From contig JAQFWX010000021.1 of assembly GCA_027605045.1 (NCBI GenBank), forward strand, positions 186,001-250,000: DNA of 64,000 bases, written 5' to 3'. Each line of letters begins with the position of its first letter. The first letter of the stretch is position 1. The notes below the pieces were generated by a model. That model did no database searches. It was not told the origin of the DNA and was given only the letters and a program-made list of their open reading frames with translations. The translations under genes and the position numbers were made by a program. Positions 10,436 through 19,424 of the stretch are shown here, piece by piece. This stretch comes from Phallus indusiatus. Its lineage: Eukaryota; Basidiomycota; Agaricomycetes; Phallales; Phallaceae.

Positions 10436-11730
10436 TCGTCGCCGTTTTGAAAATCCTCTACCTCTGTCGCAGCCACAGTCTCGCCCTGGGTCAGAGCAGA
10501 GTCACCACGCGCCTGGGCTTCCAACGCGTCTTTCTGGGCCAACAAATGTGCGATATTGTCGTCCAATTCGTCGGGCTGGAGATACCGAATGTCGTACGCG
10601 CGAGGGCATTCACGAGCCCAATGGCCTGTTGCTCCACAACGATGACATCTGGTCGATTCTGGGCCTAAGCGTCGACGAGCAGCGTCAACGTCCATCGGGT
10701 CATGTCTAACCTGGGATGTAGGAGCAGAAGCCGCAGGTCTAGGAGGCAACGCGGGCGCGAGTTGAGGTGCTGGCCTGGGAGGTGGGTAAGAGGGAGCTTG
10801 ATAGGAAGGGGCAGGGGGCCTCCTCTGGATCTGGAGGGTCTGATACGACGGAAAAGGGTTGGGACGGGGTCGATTAGTGGGGACAATCGCGGGATTCGTC
10901 TGAACCGTTCCAGAGCCTACGAGTCGGCGACGAGCAGCAGTGAAAGCCTCGTTGGCACGCCTGTCCATGTCAAACATGCGTGCTTGCCTGATCCAGCCCT
11001 CGTAGTCGTGAAGTGCGGGTCGGTCCTTCATCGTCGCTACCAGAGATGCAATTGTCGGGTCCAAACCGTTACGAAAGTACGTGTTAATGGCGAGTCCTTC
11101 CGTAAAGCCAGCGTGCTCAATGAGCACGCGGAAGGCATCCACATACTCTTCTACAGTCCTGTTGCCTTGGACATAGCGGTTGGAATAGAGGGTGTTGATG
11201 GCATCCTCTTGCTCGGATTGTGGAAAGAAATCAGCCTTGAATCGTTCCCGAAAGGCATTCCAGTCTGCGAAGGGCTTCTCTCCTCTTTGATACTTTTTCA
11301 GCATAGATTCGCTGAAGGTAAGGGCGCGGCCTTCATTCATGTACGACATTGCCCAGCCGATTTTGAGTTCATCAGTCTCGAAATCGCGACTGCATATACT
11401 CATGTAAAACTCGACGGTGTTCCAGAAGGCATGACCCTTGGAGCGATCTCCGTCGAACGAAGGAGGTACAGCAGGTCGGGTATTTCGGGAAGAGCGTGAA
11501 CTGGCTTGATGCTCAGGAGCCGGTGGTTGTCCAGGTGAGGACGCGTCGTCAACAGGGGTGTTTTGGGTAGGAGCAGCTCTAGCCGCGTCTCGGATGCTCC
11601 GTAGGACCTCAATCATCTGTGAGGCCTGGGATTCCTGTCTTGCCATGCGGGCATCCATTTCCGCGAATTGCCGCATGATAATAGTCGCCACATCTTCGAG
11701 GGTGACGATTTGGGGTGCAGAGGGTGGGGG
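10432..11730 (-). pseudogene. Gypsy-1 gag, main part (start codon displaced by Gypsy-2)
   Basis: This is capsid/nucleocapsid protein that assembles the intracellular particle. The central region (FDGDRSKGHAFWNTVEFYM and following) is the retrotransposon gag fold. A CCHC knuckle CHRCGATGHWAREC lies near the C-terminus. The original N-terminus is now at 20125-20136, beyond Gypsy-2: an ATG at 20136 encodes MDSS and rejoins in frame through one copy of the GGGGG/CCCCC duplication. The open frame visible to 11781 runs into the Gypsy-2 LTR and its start there is spurious. Confidence 0.88.
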
Positions 11731-12425
11731 TGTCACGCCCGGCGTGCCCCGTAACCTTTTCCGGAGGGTTACGTAAGTCACACCTCGGTACCCGAGGTTC
11801 TATCCAAGTACGTATCACGTACTTGTCTCGCACTTCCCCCGTACTTTATGCACAGCCCTCCGATCCGTCTATTCCCAAATGGAGCTTGCCTGTCCGACAT
11901 TCCGATTAACCAGGACTCATCCGTCCCGAACTCTGCCTAAATATCTGTCCTAGTTACAACCATTCCTTTCTTATCTCTTTCCCCTTTCAGAATAGTATTT
12001 CCGTACTCGTGTATTTAAACCCCAGCTCTATAGCTGGGAATCCTCAGTCAGAATATAGTATTAGTCTTCCGTTCTTCTCTTCTATCTGTTCCGCCTCTGT
12101 TCTTATCCGTACTCTGCGTACTCTGTCTCGTACTTAGTTGCGGACTTGTGCGTAGTTTAAGTCTAAGTCGTCGTTAGACGTCTAGGACATCTGAAGTCCA
12201 TCGTCGTACTAGACGTCGGACTTGTGCGTACTTGATACGTACTTCTCTCGTTCTCTGAAATCGAGGGATATCTGAAGTTGGGCGAGTGGGCGCAGCATAT
12301 AAGCTGAAGCCAAGTCCCTCACACCCGTACTCTCCGTACTTCCTTTATTCTATCTATATCCGCACGCACGTGTTTCGTACTAGACCGGACTTTGCCGGGA
12401 TAGACGCGGAACACGGCGCTTGACA
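11731..12425 (+). repeat. Gypsy-2 5' LTR
   Basis: The ends are TGTCACGCCCGG and GGCGCTTGACA. A TATTTAAA box lies at 12012-12019. The predicted transcript start at about 12044 is 32 nt downstream and begins the 14-nt motif TCAGTCAGAATATA that is complementary to the priming site. I count 14 GTAC in 695 bp. Confidence 0.95.
12012..12057 (+). promoter_or_regulatory. Gypsy-2 TATA box and predicted mRNA 5' end (self-primer)
   Basis: TATTTAAA (12012-12019) is followed at 12044-12057 by TCAGTCAGAATATA, the exact reverse complement of the sequence one base after the LTR. The 32-nt TATA-to-motif distance fits a transcription start at the motif. Confidence 0.6.
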
Positions 12426-12426
12426 G

Positions 12427-12440
12427 TATATTCTGACTGA
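12427..12440 (+). promoter_or_regulatory. Gypsy-2 primer-binding site, complementary to its own mRNA 5' end
   Basis: TATATTCTGACTGA starts one base after the 5' LTR. It is perfectly complementary over 14 nt to 12044-12057. This is the layout of Tf1/sushi elements, in which the mRNA 5' end folds back and is cut to prime reverse transcription instead of a tRNA. Confidence 0.65.
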
Positions 12441-12485
12441 CTCGCTCACCAGCTTCGTCAGTCAATCGATTTCTCTTCTTCTATC

Positions 12486-14288
12486 ATGTCTTCTACTTCA
12501 ACCACTCGTTCTTCCAAGGTCGGTCAACGCTTCGGACTCCGTGTAGAGGCCAACGACCCCGACTCTCCCGAGGTTATTAGGAATCTCAGGAGTCGAGCAA
12601 TAACACCGATCCCTCTCAATCCCAATGTCCGTCCCTCTACGGTACGGGCAACATCGGAAGACCCAGCCCCTCGAAACCCTACGGAACAACGTGCCGATCG
12701 TGCTGCAACTCCCAATCACAATCAGTCCTCGTACCCGGAGTTGCCCGGACGACACAATTTCCAATCGGCAACCATCGAAGAGGTTGTCGAGGAGCAGGAC
12801 CCCAATGCTTATGATTACCCTTTACCACCCTCTCATTCTTCCAACGCTGACATTGACGAAGTTCTAGTTCCTCGTTCTCAAAACTCTATGCCTGAGGACG
12901 AAGTGCAAGAACCTCCACCATCAGCTCCTCCGGCCGCCGACCCTCCTGGCCAGTCACCCGGCCCACCATCTGACCCGGGCGACGACCAAGACCCCGACGG
13001 CCGTTCATTCCACACTCCATCTCATCACTCTCGATCTCGTGCCCCAAGTCGTTCCGCTGCCCCTGGACCTCCAGGACCTCCCGGACCTCCGGGCCCGCCA
13101 GGTCCTCCAGGTGGTGGTGGCGATGACGGGTCTAATCCCTCTCGCGGAGGTGGCACCCCTCGTTCTCGAACTCCCAGGGCAGCTCCACCCCAGGAGCTCT
13201 CCGGGTCTGAGCAATTATCTCGTGTTTTGGCACAGATGAATGAATTCCTTTTGGCTCAGGCTCGTCTCAATGCCCAGGCTGCTCAAGCTCCGGCTCCACC
13301 TCCACCTCCTCCTCCTGTCAGTACTTCCAAGATCAAAGTACGCCCGCCCGATACCTTCGACGGGTCCTCCCCAGAAAAGCTTCGTATTTTCCAGACTCAG
13401 TGTCTGTTGAATTTCCGGGCGAGGCCCGAGCAGTTCGTTCTTGGTTCTCAGAAGGTCATCTTCGCGATGACCTACCTCTCTGATGCAGCAACCCAGCTCA
13501 TTACTCCCTATGTCGAGACCGGCAAGGAGTATGATTGGCTCAACGACTGGGATGCTTTCACCCGCTTCCTGAGTACCATCTTCGGGTCACATCGTCCCGA
13601 AGAAGAAGCTGAACGCAAGATCCGTGCACTCCGTTTTCCGGACTCTGGCAAGGCGTCAACGTACTTCATTGACTTCGCCAAGTACGCCGTACAAGTCAGC
13701 TGGGATGATCGTGCTTTGTATTCCCTAGCTATAAGCCAACTCCCTGATCGTATCCGAGATCGTATCGAGGATTCTGGACAGAACCCAGCGACTCTCAGCC
13801 AACTACGCGACCTCGTATTCAAGTACGACGCCATTCACTGGGAACGTGTCAACCGGAAGAAGGACGAGAAGCGTCTCCATGACCGGATCGTCTCTGAAAA
13901 CCGAAAGACGCCCAATGCTGGACCCTCTACCTCCAATCAAAATAAGGGTAAGAGTTCTAGCAGCAGCAACAACAACTACCAGAAGTCCGACAAGAAGCCC
14001 GCCTCCGGATCCACCTACCAATCCAAAGCAAACCCCTCACATCTTGGTAAGGACGGTAAGCTCACCCCAGCCGAGAGGCAGCGTCGCATAGATAACAATC
14101 TCTGCCTGATCTGTGCCGACAAGGGCCATATGGCCGCTACCTGCCCCAAAGCCCGTGCTAACCCGTCCTCCTTGCAGTTCCCGTCCAAACCCAAGGCTGC
14201 CCGGGGCGCTAACACCAATGAATCCGGTACTCCCGTCGCTGAGGCCAAGCCCGAGGCGAAGTCCGAGAGTACGGAACCAAAAAATTAG
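12486..14288 (+). CDS. Gypsy-2 gag polyprotein (600 aa)
   Basis: This is a structural protein for virus-like particles in the cytoplasm. The ATG at 12486 is the first after the leader. Residues 1-200 are Pro/Ser-rich and end in a collagen-like Gly-Pro-Pro run (about 13062-13115). The gag core follows (VRPPDTFDGSSPEKLRIFQ onward, about residues 283-460). A basic Ser/Asn/Lys-rich stretch precedes a CCHC zinc knuckle, CLICADKGHMAATC, at residues 540-553. Translation ends at TAG 14286-14288, immediately after the slippery sequence AAAAAAT, so most ribosomes make gag and some shift into pol. Confidence 0.93.
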   Translation: MSSTSTTRSSKVGQRFGLRVEANDPDSPEVIRNLRSRAITPIPLNPNVRPSTVRATSEDPAPRNPTEQRADRAATPNHNQSSYPELPGRHNFQSATIEEVVEEQDPNAYDYPLPPSHSSNADIDEVLVPRSQNSMPEDEVQEPPPSAPPAADPPGQSPGPPSDPGDDQDPDGRSFHTPSHHSRSRAPSRSAAPGPPGPPGPPGPPGPPGGGGDDGSNPSRGGGTPRSRTPRAAPPQELSGSEQLSRVLAQMNEFLLAQARLNAQAAQAPAPPPPPPPVSTSKIKVRPPDTFDGSSPEKLRIFQTQCLLNFRARPEQFVLGSQKVIFAMTYLSDAATQLITPYVETGKEYDWLNDWDAFTRFLSTIFGSHRPEEEAERKIRALRFPDSGKASTYFIDFAKYAVQVSWDDRALYSLAISQLPDRIRDRIEDSGQNPATLSQLRDLVFKYDAIHWERVNRKKDEKRLHDRIVSENRKTPNAGPSTSNQNKGKSSSSSNNNYQKSDKKPASGSTYQSKANPSHLGKDGKLTPAERQRRIDNNLCLICADKGHMAATCPKARANPSSLQFPSKPKAARGANTNESGTPVAEAKPEAKSESTEPKN

Positions 14289-14327
14289 AACGCGTCCCCG
14301 AGGGCCAAGTACGACTCGGGGACGGCG
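14279..14327 (+). promoter_or_regulatory. Gypsy-2 gag-pol -1 ribosomal frameshift signal
   Basis: In the gag frame the heptamer A AAA AAT (14279-14285) fits X XXY YYZ and is followed at once by the TAG stop. The -1 frame is open and leads into the protease. A perfect 9-bp stem GTCCCCGAG/CTCGGGGAC (14294-14302 with 14315-14323) starts 8 nt downstream. Three more pairs (14291-14293 with 14325-14327, around one bulged G) would bring the spacer to 5 nt. Heptamer, spacer and stem all match known -1 sites. Confidence 0.85.
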
Positions 14328-17300
14328 CTATCTCCGAACGTACTATCCTTTTCCGTCATAGTGCCATTCCAACTTCGTCTTTCATTTCTGTTGTGAAATC
14401 TCCCCATGTCTCCTTTCCTTTTAAAGCCCTAATTGATTGTGGCTCATCTGATTGCCTAGTTAGTTCTGAATTTGTCTCAAAAAATAACCTTAAAACAAAA
14501 AATATTTCCCCTATTCCGCTAACTCTAATTGATGGTAGTACAAATTCTTATATTACTCAGTCATTAGAATTACCTGTAATTTTTCCGTGCAATACTTCCC
14601 AGACTCTAACCTTTTTTGTAACTCCGTTAGACCGTACTTCGGACGTAGTCCTCGGATTAAACTGGCTAACCCGCTACAACCCGTCGGTTGATTGGGTACA
14701 ACGCAGTATCACTTTCCGGGACCCCGCGACCTCTCGTACTGGTCTCCCGTCTCCGTACTCAGAACCTCCTTCCGTCCTTGCTTCTTCTGCAACCACTTCC
14801 TTTCCCGATGCTTCTCCTAGAGACACTTCGTGTCTGACGCCAAAGGCTCCCCACATCTCGTTTGTCAATGCCCCGGCCTTCTCCCGGGCTTGCAAACTTT
14901 CTGGTTCTGAAACCTTTAGGGTCTTCCTTGATAGCCCTGAAGTACACGCTCGAGCATCTGCAAGTACGGTTAACCCCGTACTCTCGCCTTTGGAGAACAT
15001 CCCGGAAGAGTACTTGGAGTTCGCTGATGTCTTCAGCGAAGCCAAGGCCAATACCCTCGCTCCTCATCGTCCTTATGATCTGCGAATCAATCTTGATGAT
15101 GGCGCTCTACCCCCTTTGGGACCAATCTACTCTCTCTCTGTTGTGGAACTACAGGCACTCCGGGAATTCCTGGAAGAAAACATCCGTACTGGGTTTATCC
15201 GGCCTGCCCGTAGTCCCTTTGGAGCACCCGTACTTTTCGTGCGCAAGAAGGATGGATCACTTCGTCTTTGTGTGGACTTTCGCGGACTTAACCGTATTAC
15301 CAAAAAAGACAAGTACCCACTCCCTCTCATTTCAGACCTTCTTGACGCTCCTCGTAAAGCCCGGGTTTACTCCAAGATTGATCTCAAGCACGCCTATCAC
15401 CTCGTCCGTATCGCTGAAGGCGACGAATGGAAGACTGCGTTCCGTACTCGGTACGGTTCGTTTGAATGGCTTGTCATGCCCTTCGGTCTTTCCAATGCCC
15501 CGTCTGCCTTTCAGCGTTTTATGAACGACATCTTCTCCGATCTCCTCGACGTTTGTGTAGTCGTCTATCTAGATGATATCCTCATCTATTCCGATGACAT
15601 GTCCCATCACCAGGAACATGTCCGCGAAGTACTGAGACGACTACGCAAGAACGGTCTGTTCGCATCACCCAAGAAATGTGAGTTCCACAAAGACACCGTG
15701 GAATTCCTCGGCTACGTACTCTCGAACGACGGCCTTGCCATGGACAATAGCAAGATCTCTGCTATCATGGATTGGCCCGAACCTCGTAAGGTCAAAGACA
15801 TTCAGTCTTTCTTGGGTTTCGCTAACTTCTATCGCCGTTTCATTGATGGCTACTCCCGTATCACCGTACCTCTCACCCGGCTCACCCGTAAGGACACTTT
15901 GTGGAACTTCGACGACAAGTGTCGCACGGCGTTTGAGTCGCTCAAGAGGGCTTTCACTTCCGCTCCCGTACTTGCTCATTGGCACCCGGAACATCAAATC
16001 ATCATCGAGACTGATGCCTCCGACTATGCCATCTCTGCCATCCTTTCCCAGTACGACATCTCCGGGGAACTTCACCCCGTCGCGTTCTTGTCCCGTACTA
16101 TGACTGCCCCGGAGTTGAACTACGACATCCACGACAAGGAACTTCTCGCTATCCACGAAGCCTTCTCCAAGTGGCGTCACTACTTGGAAGGCTCCGTACT
16201 CCCGGTGCAAGTCTTTACCGACCACAAGAACTTGGAATCCTTCACCAAAACCAAGATCTTGACTCGTAGACAAGCCCGGTGGTCTGAGTTCCTGTCCCAG
16301 TTTAACCTGGAAATCAACTTTCGTCCAGGGAAAATTGGTACTAAACCTGACACTCTGACCCGACGTTTTGACGTCTACCTTAAAGAGGGGAGTAGCGACT
16401 ACGCCAGTGCGAACTCCCATAACATCAAACCCATCTTTAACTCCGAATCCCTGGCGTCGTCCCTCAGGAGTACTCAACTACGGTACGTCCTGGCCCGAGC
16501 TTCGATTCTTCTGGATATCGACAAACTACATCGCGACATCCTCGATGCTCTAAGTACGGACGACACCGCCAAATCCATCCGCGATTCCCTACCCAAACAC
16601 CGCTGGAGTACGAATGACTCCGGACACTTGATGTTTGATGGTAGAATGTACGTACCTGACGTTGATGACTTACGCTTGCGGGTCTTACAGTTCTGTCACG
16701 ACCATCCCGTTTCTGGCCACTTCGGTCAAAACAAAACCTTGGACTTGGTACGCCGAAAATATTCTTGGGCGAACCTCCGTACTTCAGTCCGAGACTACTG
16801 CCAGTCCTGTACTACCTGTATCCGGTCTAAGTCCCAGCGTCACAAACCCTATGGGCTGCTGAAGCCCTTACCAATCCCTGATCGTCCGTGGAAAGACATC
16901 TCCATGGATTTCATCGAACACCTCCCTAAGTCTTCGGATTTTACATCAATCTTGGTGATCGTCGATCGTTTCACCAAACAAGGTATTTTCATTCCTACCT
17001 ATGATGAAATAACCTCCCAGGACTTGGCAAAGTTGTTCGTACTTCACGTATTCTCTAAGCACGGAGTTCCCTCCAACATCACCTCGGATCGTGGCTCGGA
17101 GTTTGTGTCGCACTTCTGGAGATCTCTCGGGAAGTTGCTCAACATGAACCTCCACTTCACCTCCGGCTATCACCCCGAGGCTGACGGTCAAACGGAGAGA
17201 ACTAACCAGACCCTGGAACAATACTTACGCTGTTACTGTAACTACCAACAGGACAACTGGTCCGAGCTTTTACCTCTCGCGGAGTTCGCATACAACAACT

Positions 17301-18013
17301 CCGAGAGTGCGACAACCGGGATATCACCGTTCTTTGCTAATAAGGGTTATCACCCGAGTCTTGTAGTTACACCCACAGACACTACTTCAGTTTTCGCCAC
17401 AGACTACGCTGTCAAGCTGGACGAACTACATGCCGTAGTTCAAGAACAGATCCGCATAGCACAGGTGCGGTACAAAACATCTGCTGACAGGCATCGTCTA
17501 GAGGCTCCAGTGTTTGAAATCGGATCACAAGTCTTTGTGAAGTCCGAGTTCATCCGTACTACAAGACCCGCGAAGAAACTCTCAGAAAGGTACCTCGGAC
17601 CTTACGAAGTCATAGCCCGTCCGGGCTCCCATTCCTATACCGTACGTCTACCTCATGATCTCCGTTCCATTCACCCTGTGTTCCATGTCTCTATGTTGGA
17701 ACCCTTCATTCCGAGTACTATACCCAACCGTACTCCGGATCCTCCGGGCCCGGTAGAAGTCGATGGAGAAGAGGAGTACCAGATCGATTGTATTCTGGAC
17801 TCCAAGATCGACAAACGCCGGAAGACATGCCCACTGCTGTACAAGGTAAAGTGGACGGGGTACGAGAGTACGGACGACTCCGAGTCATGGGTACTCGCCA
17901 ACGAGCTACATGCAGAAGAATCCATCAAAGAATTCCACGCCGCTTATCCAAACAAGCCCGGACCCCTTTCCGTACTTCGTTTTAACCCGGATACACAAAC
18001 TTACATAGTCTAA
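14279..18013 (+). CDS. Gypsy-2 pol: protease, RT, RNase H, integrase, chromodomain
   Basis: This is the replication and integration polyprotein, reached by -1 frameshifting at 14279-14285. The frame is open from there to TAA/TAG at 18011-18013. Domains in order: an aspartic protease with ALIDCGSSDCLV (Asp codon 14435; Cys replaces the usual Ser/Thr after Asp); reverse transcriptase (RKKDGSLRLCVDFRGLN) with YLDD at 15566-15577; RNase H (IETDASDYAISAILSQ); an integrase HHCC region (HPVSGHFGQNKTLDLV to CQSCTTC); the catalytic triad in SMDFIEHL, TSDRGSEFVSHFW and DGQTERTNQTLEQ; and a chromodomain with YKVKWTGYESTDDSESW. No disabling change is visible. A GTG at 14393 is not a start. Confidence 0.95.
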   Translation, partial: KKLERVPEGQVRLGDGAISERTILFRHSAIPTSSFISVVKSPHVSFPFKALIDCGSSDCLVSSEFVSKNNLKTKNISPIPLTLIDGSTNSYITQSLELPVIFPCNTSQTLTFFVTPLDRTSDVVLGLNWLTRYNPSVDWVQRSITFRDPATSRTGLPSPYSEPPSVLASSATTSFPDASPRDTSCLTPKAPHISFVNAPAFSRACKLSGSETFRVFLDSPEVHARASASTVNPVLSPLENIPEEYLEFADVFSEAKANTLAPHRPYDLRINLDDGALPPLGPIYSLSVVELQALREFLEENIRTGFIRPARSPFGAPVLFVRKKDGSLRLCVDFRGLNRITKKDKYPLPLISDLLDAPRKARVYSKIDLKHAYHLVRIAEGDEWKTAFRTRYGSFEWLVMPFGLSNAPSAFQRFMNDIFSDLLDVCVVVYLDDILIYSDDMSHHQEHVREVLRRLRKNGLFASPKKCEFHKDTVEFLGYVLSNDGLAMDNSKISAIMDWPEPRKVKDIQSFLGFANFYRRFIDGYSRITVPLTRLTRKDTLWNFDDKCRTAFESLKRAFTSAPVLAHWHPEHQIIIETDASDYAISAILSQYDISGELHPVAFLSRTMTAPELNYDIHDKELLAIHEAFSKWRHYLEGSVLPVQVFTDHKNLESFTKTKILTRRQARWSEFLSQFNLEINFRPGKIGTKPDTLTRRFDVYLKEGSSDYASANSHNIKPIFNSESLASSLRSTQLRYVLARASILLDIDKLHRDILDALSTDDTAKSIRDSLPKHRWSTNDSGHLMFDGRMYVPDVDDLRLRVLQFCHDHPVSGHFGQNKTLDLVRRKYSWANLRTSVRDYCQSCTTCIRSKSQRHKPYGLLKPLPIPDRPWKDISMDFIEHLPKSSDFTSILVIVDRFTKQGIFIPTYDEITSQDLAKLFVLHVFSKHGVPSNITSDRGSEFVSHFWRSLGKLLNMNLHFTSGYHPEADGQTERTNQTLEQYLRCYCNYQQDNWSELLPLAEFAYNNSESATTGISPFFANKGYHPSLVVTPTDTTSVFATDYAVKLDELHAVVQEQIRIAQVRYKTSADRHRLEAPVFEIGSQVFVKSEFIRTTRPAKKLSERYLGPYEVIARPGSHSYTVRLPHDLRSIHPVFHVSMLEPFIPSTIPNRTPDPPGPVEVDGEEEYQIDCILDSKIDKRRKTCPLLYKVKWTGYESTDDSESWVLANELHAEESIKEFHAAYPNKPGPLSVLRFNPDTQTYIV

Positions 18014-18229
18014 ACTCAGTCAATCTTTCATCTTTTTTCTTATCTCGTAGTTACTACCTTTACGATCCGTACCCCGCACTTAAAGTCCGAGGCTGGAACT
18101 TCCCAGCCCCAAACATTTCTCTCTTTTTTCACACTTCCGTTTCACGCGTATTATTCGACTCTTGTTACAATCTTATTTTCTTTCACTATAGTACATCTGT
18201 CTTTTTTTTTACTTCATCTTCTATTCCGC
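18014..18229. other. Gap between convergent pol and antisense gene
   Basis: About 215 bp of T-rich sequence separates the pol stop from the stop of the antisense gene. It could hold 3' ends for both transcripts. Confidence 0.4.
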
Positions 18230-19299
18230 TCACTCTTCCCCTTCTTCTTCATCATCGCGCAACGAAACCGCGATCCTTTCCAACCACGTCAAGGACCGAC
18301 GTTGAAGCCTATTGGACTCCGCAATCTCTGCCGTAATAGCCTGCAAAGCCTCCAATACTTCCCTGTTCCCAGGTACTACACCATCTCCGTCAGTCCGAGT
18401 ACTGGCGGACTCCTTCCCCTTTCCTTTTTCCTTTCCTTTCCCGCCTCCGCGAGTATGAGGTGCCTGTTGACTGTAACCACAAACATGGTGGCCAGTAGCG
18501 CACTCAGCGCACGCATGCTTCGCCCTCGTACCGACTGGGTTCAGCTGCCGATGGCAACGGTAGTCTTGACCCTTGCAGTGGGGGCAGGGTTCGTCGTACC
18601 TGACAGGATCCACGGTTACGCGCTCAAAGTACTCCCGAAGACGCTTGCTGCCTCGTGCAACCTTGATGTACGGGTCCGTCCAGTCAATCAACGGCTCAAT
18701 GTCCTCCGTATCGTCCTCGGGAACGTCGTCCGGGACAATGAAATCACTCATAGCCTGGAAAACGACTTAAGTAACCAAGTAATCCCAACAATCCGTACTT
18801 ACTTTTCTCGCCCGCTTCGCAGGCTTTGCCTTGGCACCAGAGGTAGAGGCGTGAGCCTCAGCCTCTTCATCCATCTCTCTAACCCGCTTCGTCCCAACGT
18901 TGTTCTACGATCATCAGAAGTGAGAAAAAACAAAGTGGTCAGAACACGTACTTTCATGGGGCTACGCGCCCCTAACGCCTTCTCCCTCTCCGCCACTTGG
19001 CGTTTTAACTCCTTCAACTCTTTCTGTTCGCGTTCTTCTTTCGCCTTCTGCTCCTCCCATTCCTTAATCCTGTCTGCACACTCTTTCCCATAATTAAGTC
19101 GCAACTCGCGTAATATCACGTCCGACATGAAGCGCGTCTTCTCCGGAAAATCAAGATCCGCGCACGCAGGATGCATCATCTTGGTGGAGGGTGGCGACGA
19201 AGGGGGAGGCGTGTTTCTGAGGGTGGGGGATAGTTCAGGGGCGTTGCCTGCAGCATTAGAGGACGACTGGGGTGGAGAAGAGACAGGAGCAACAGACAT
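18230..19299 (-). CDS. Gypsy-2 antisense gene: spliced 324-aa protein with Zn2Cys6-like cluster
   Basis: Minus-strand exons 19299-18952, 18904-18803 and 18754-18230 join in phase 0 through GT-AG introns of 47 nt (GTACGT donor) and 48 nt (GTAAGT donor). The N-terminal third is Pro/Ser-rich. A charged helix (about residues 60-112, e.g. EWEEQKAKEEREQKELKELK) looks like a coiled coil. Exon 2 is basic (AKPAKRARK), a possible nuclear signal. Residues 207-242 have Cys spacing C-x2-C-x6-C-x14-C-x2-C-x6-C, close to the fungal Zn2Cys6 DNA-binding cluster except for a longer linker. The C-terminus is helical and acidic. The gene lies between integrase and 3' LTR, convergent with pol. A regulatory or chromatin role is inference only. 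Confidence 0.75.
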
Positions 19300-19411
19300 A
19301 GTGGTAAGGACGAAGGAACTTAGAGATGAAACACCAGAATTTTCACCTTACATAATCATCAACAAACTCCGACCACTGTCATAAGCGCTGGACCTCACGG
19401 GGTTCGGTCTT

Positions 19412-19424
19412 GAAGGGGGAGTAC
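19412..19424 (+). promoter_or_regulatory. Gypsy-2 polypurine tract
   Basis: GAAGGGGGAGTAC directly precedes the 3' LTR and closely resembles the Gypsy-1 tract. Confidence 0.75.

Noticed and set aside
10432..10530. Slippery frameshift heptamer in the Gypsy-1 gag-pol overlap
   Set aside because: No X XXY YYZ heptamer occurs in the gag frame within the overlap, so no site is claimed.
8736..11499. Long plus-strand frames opposite Gypsy-1 gag and pol
   Set aside because: They are mirror frames of GC-rich coding sequence with no domain, start context or introns.
11731..11781. Apparent start of Gypsy-1 gag inside the Gypsy-2 LTR
   Set aside because: The frame only runs on into the inserted LTR by chance; the true start is at 20136 beyond Gypsy-2.
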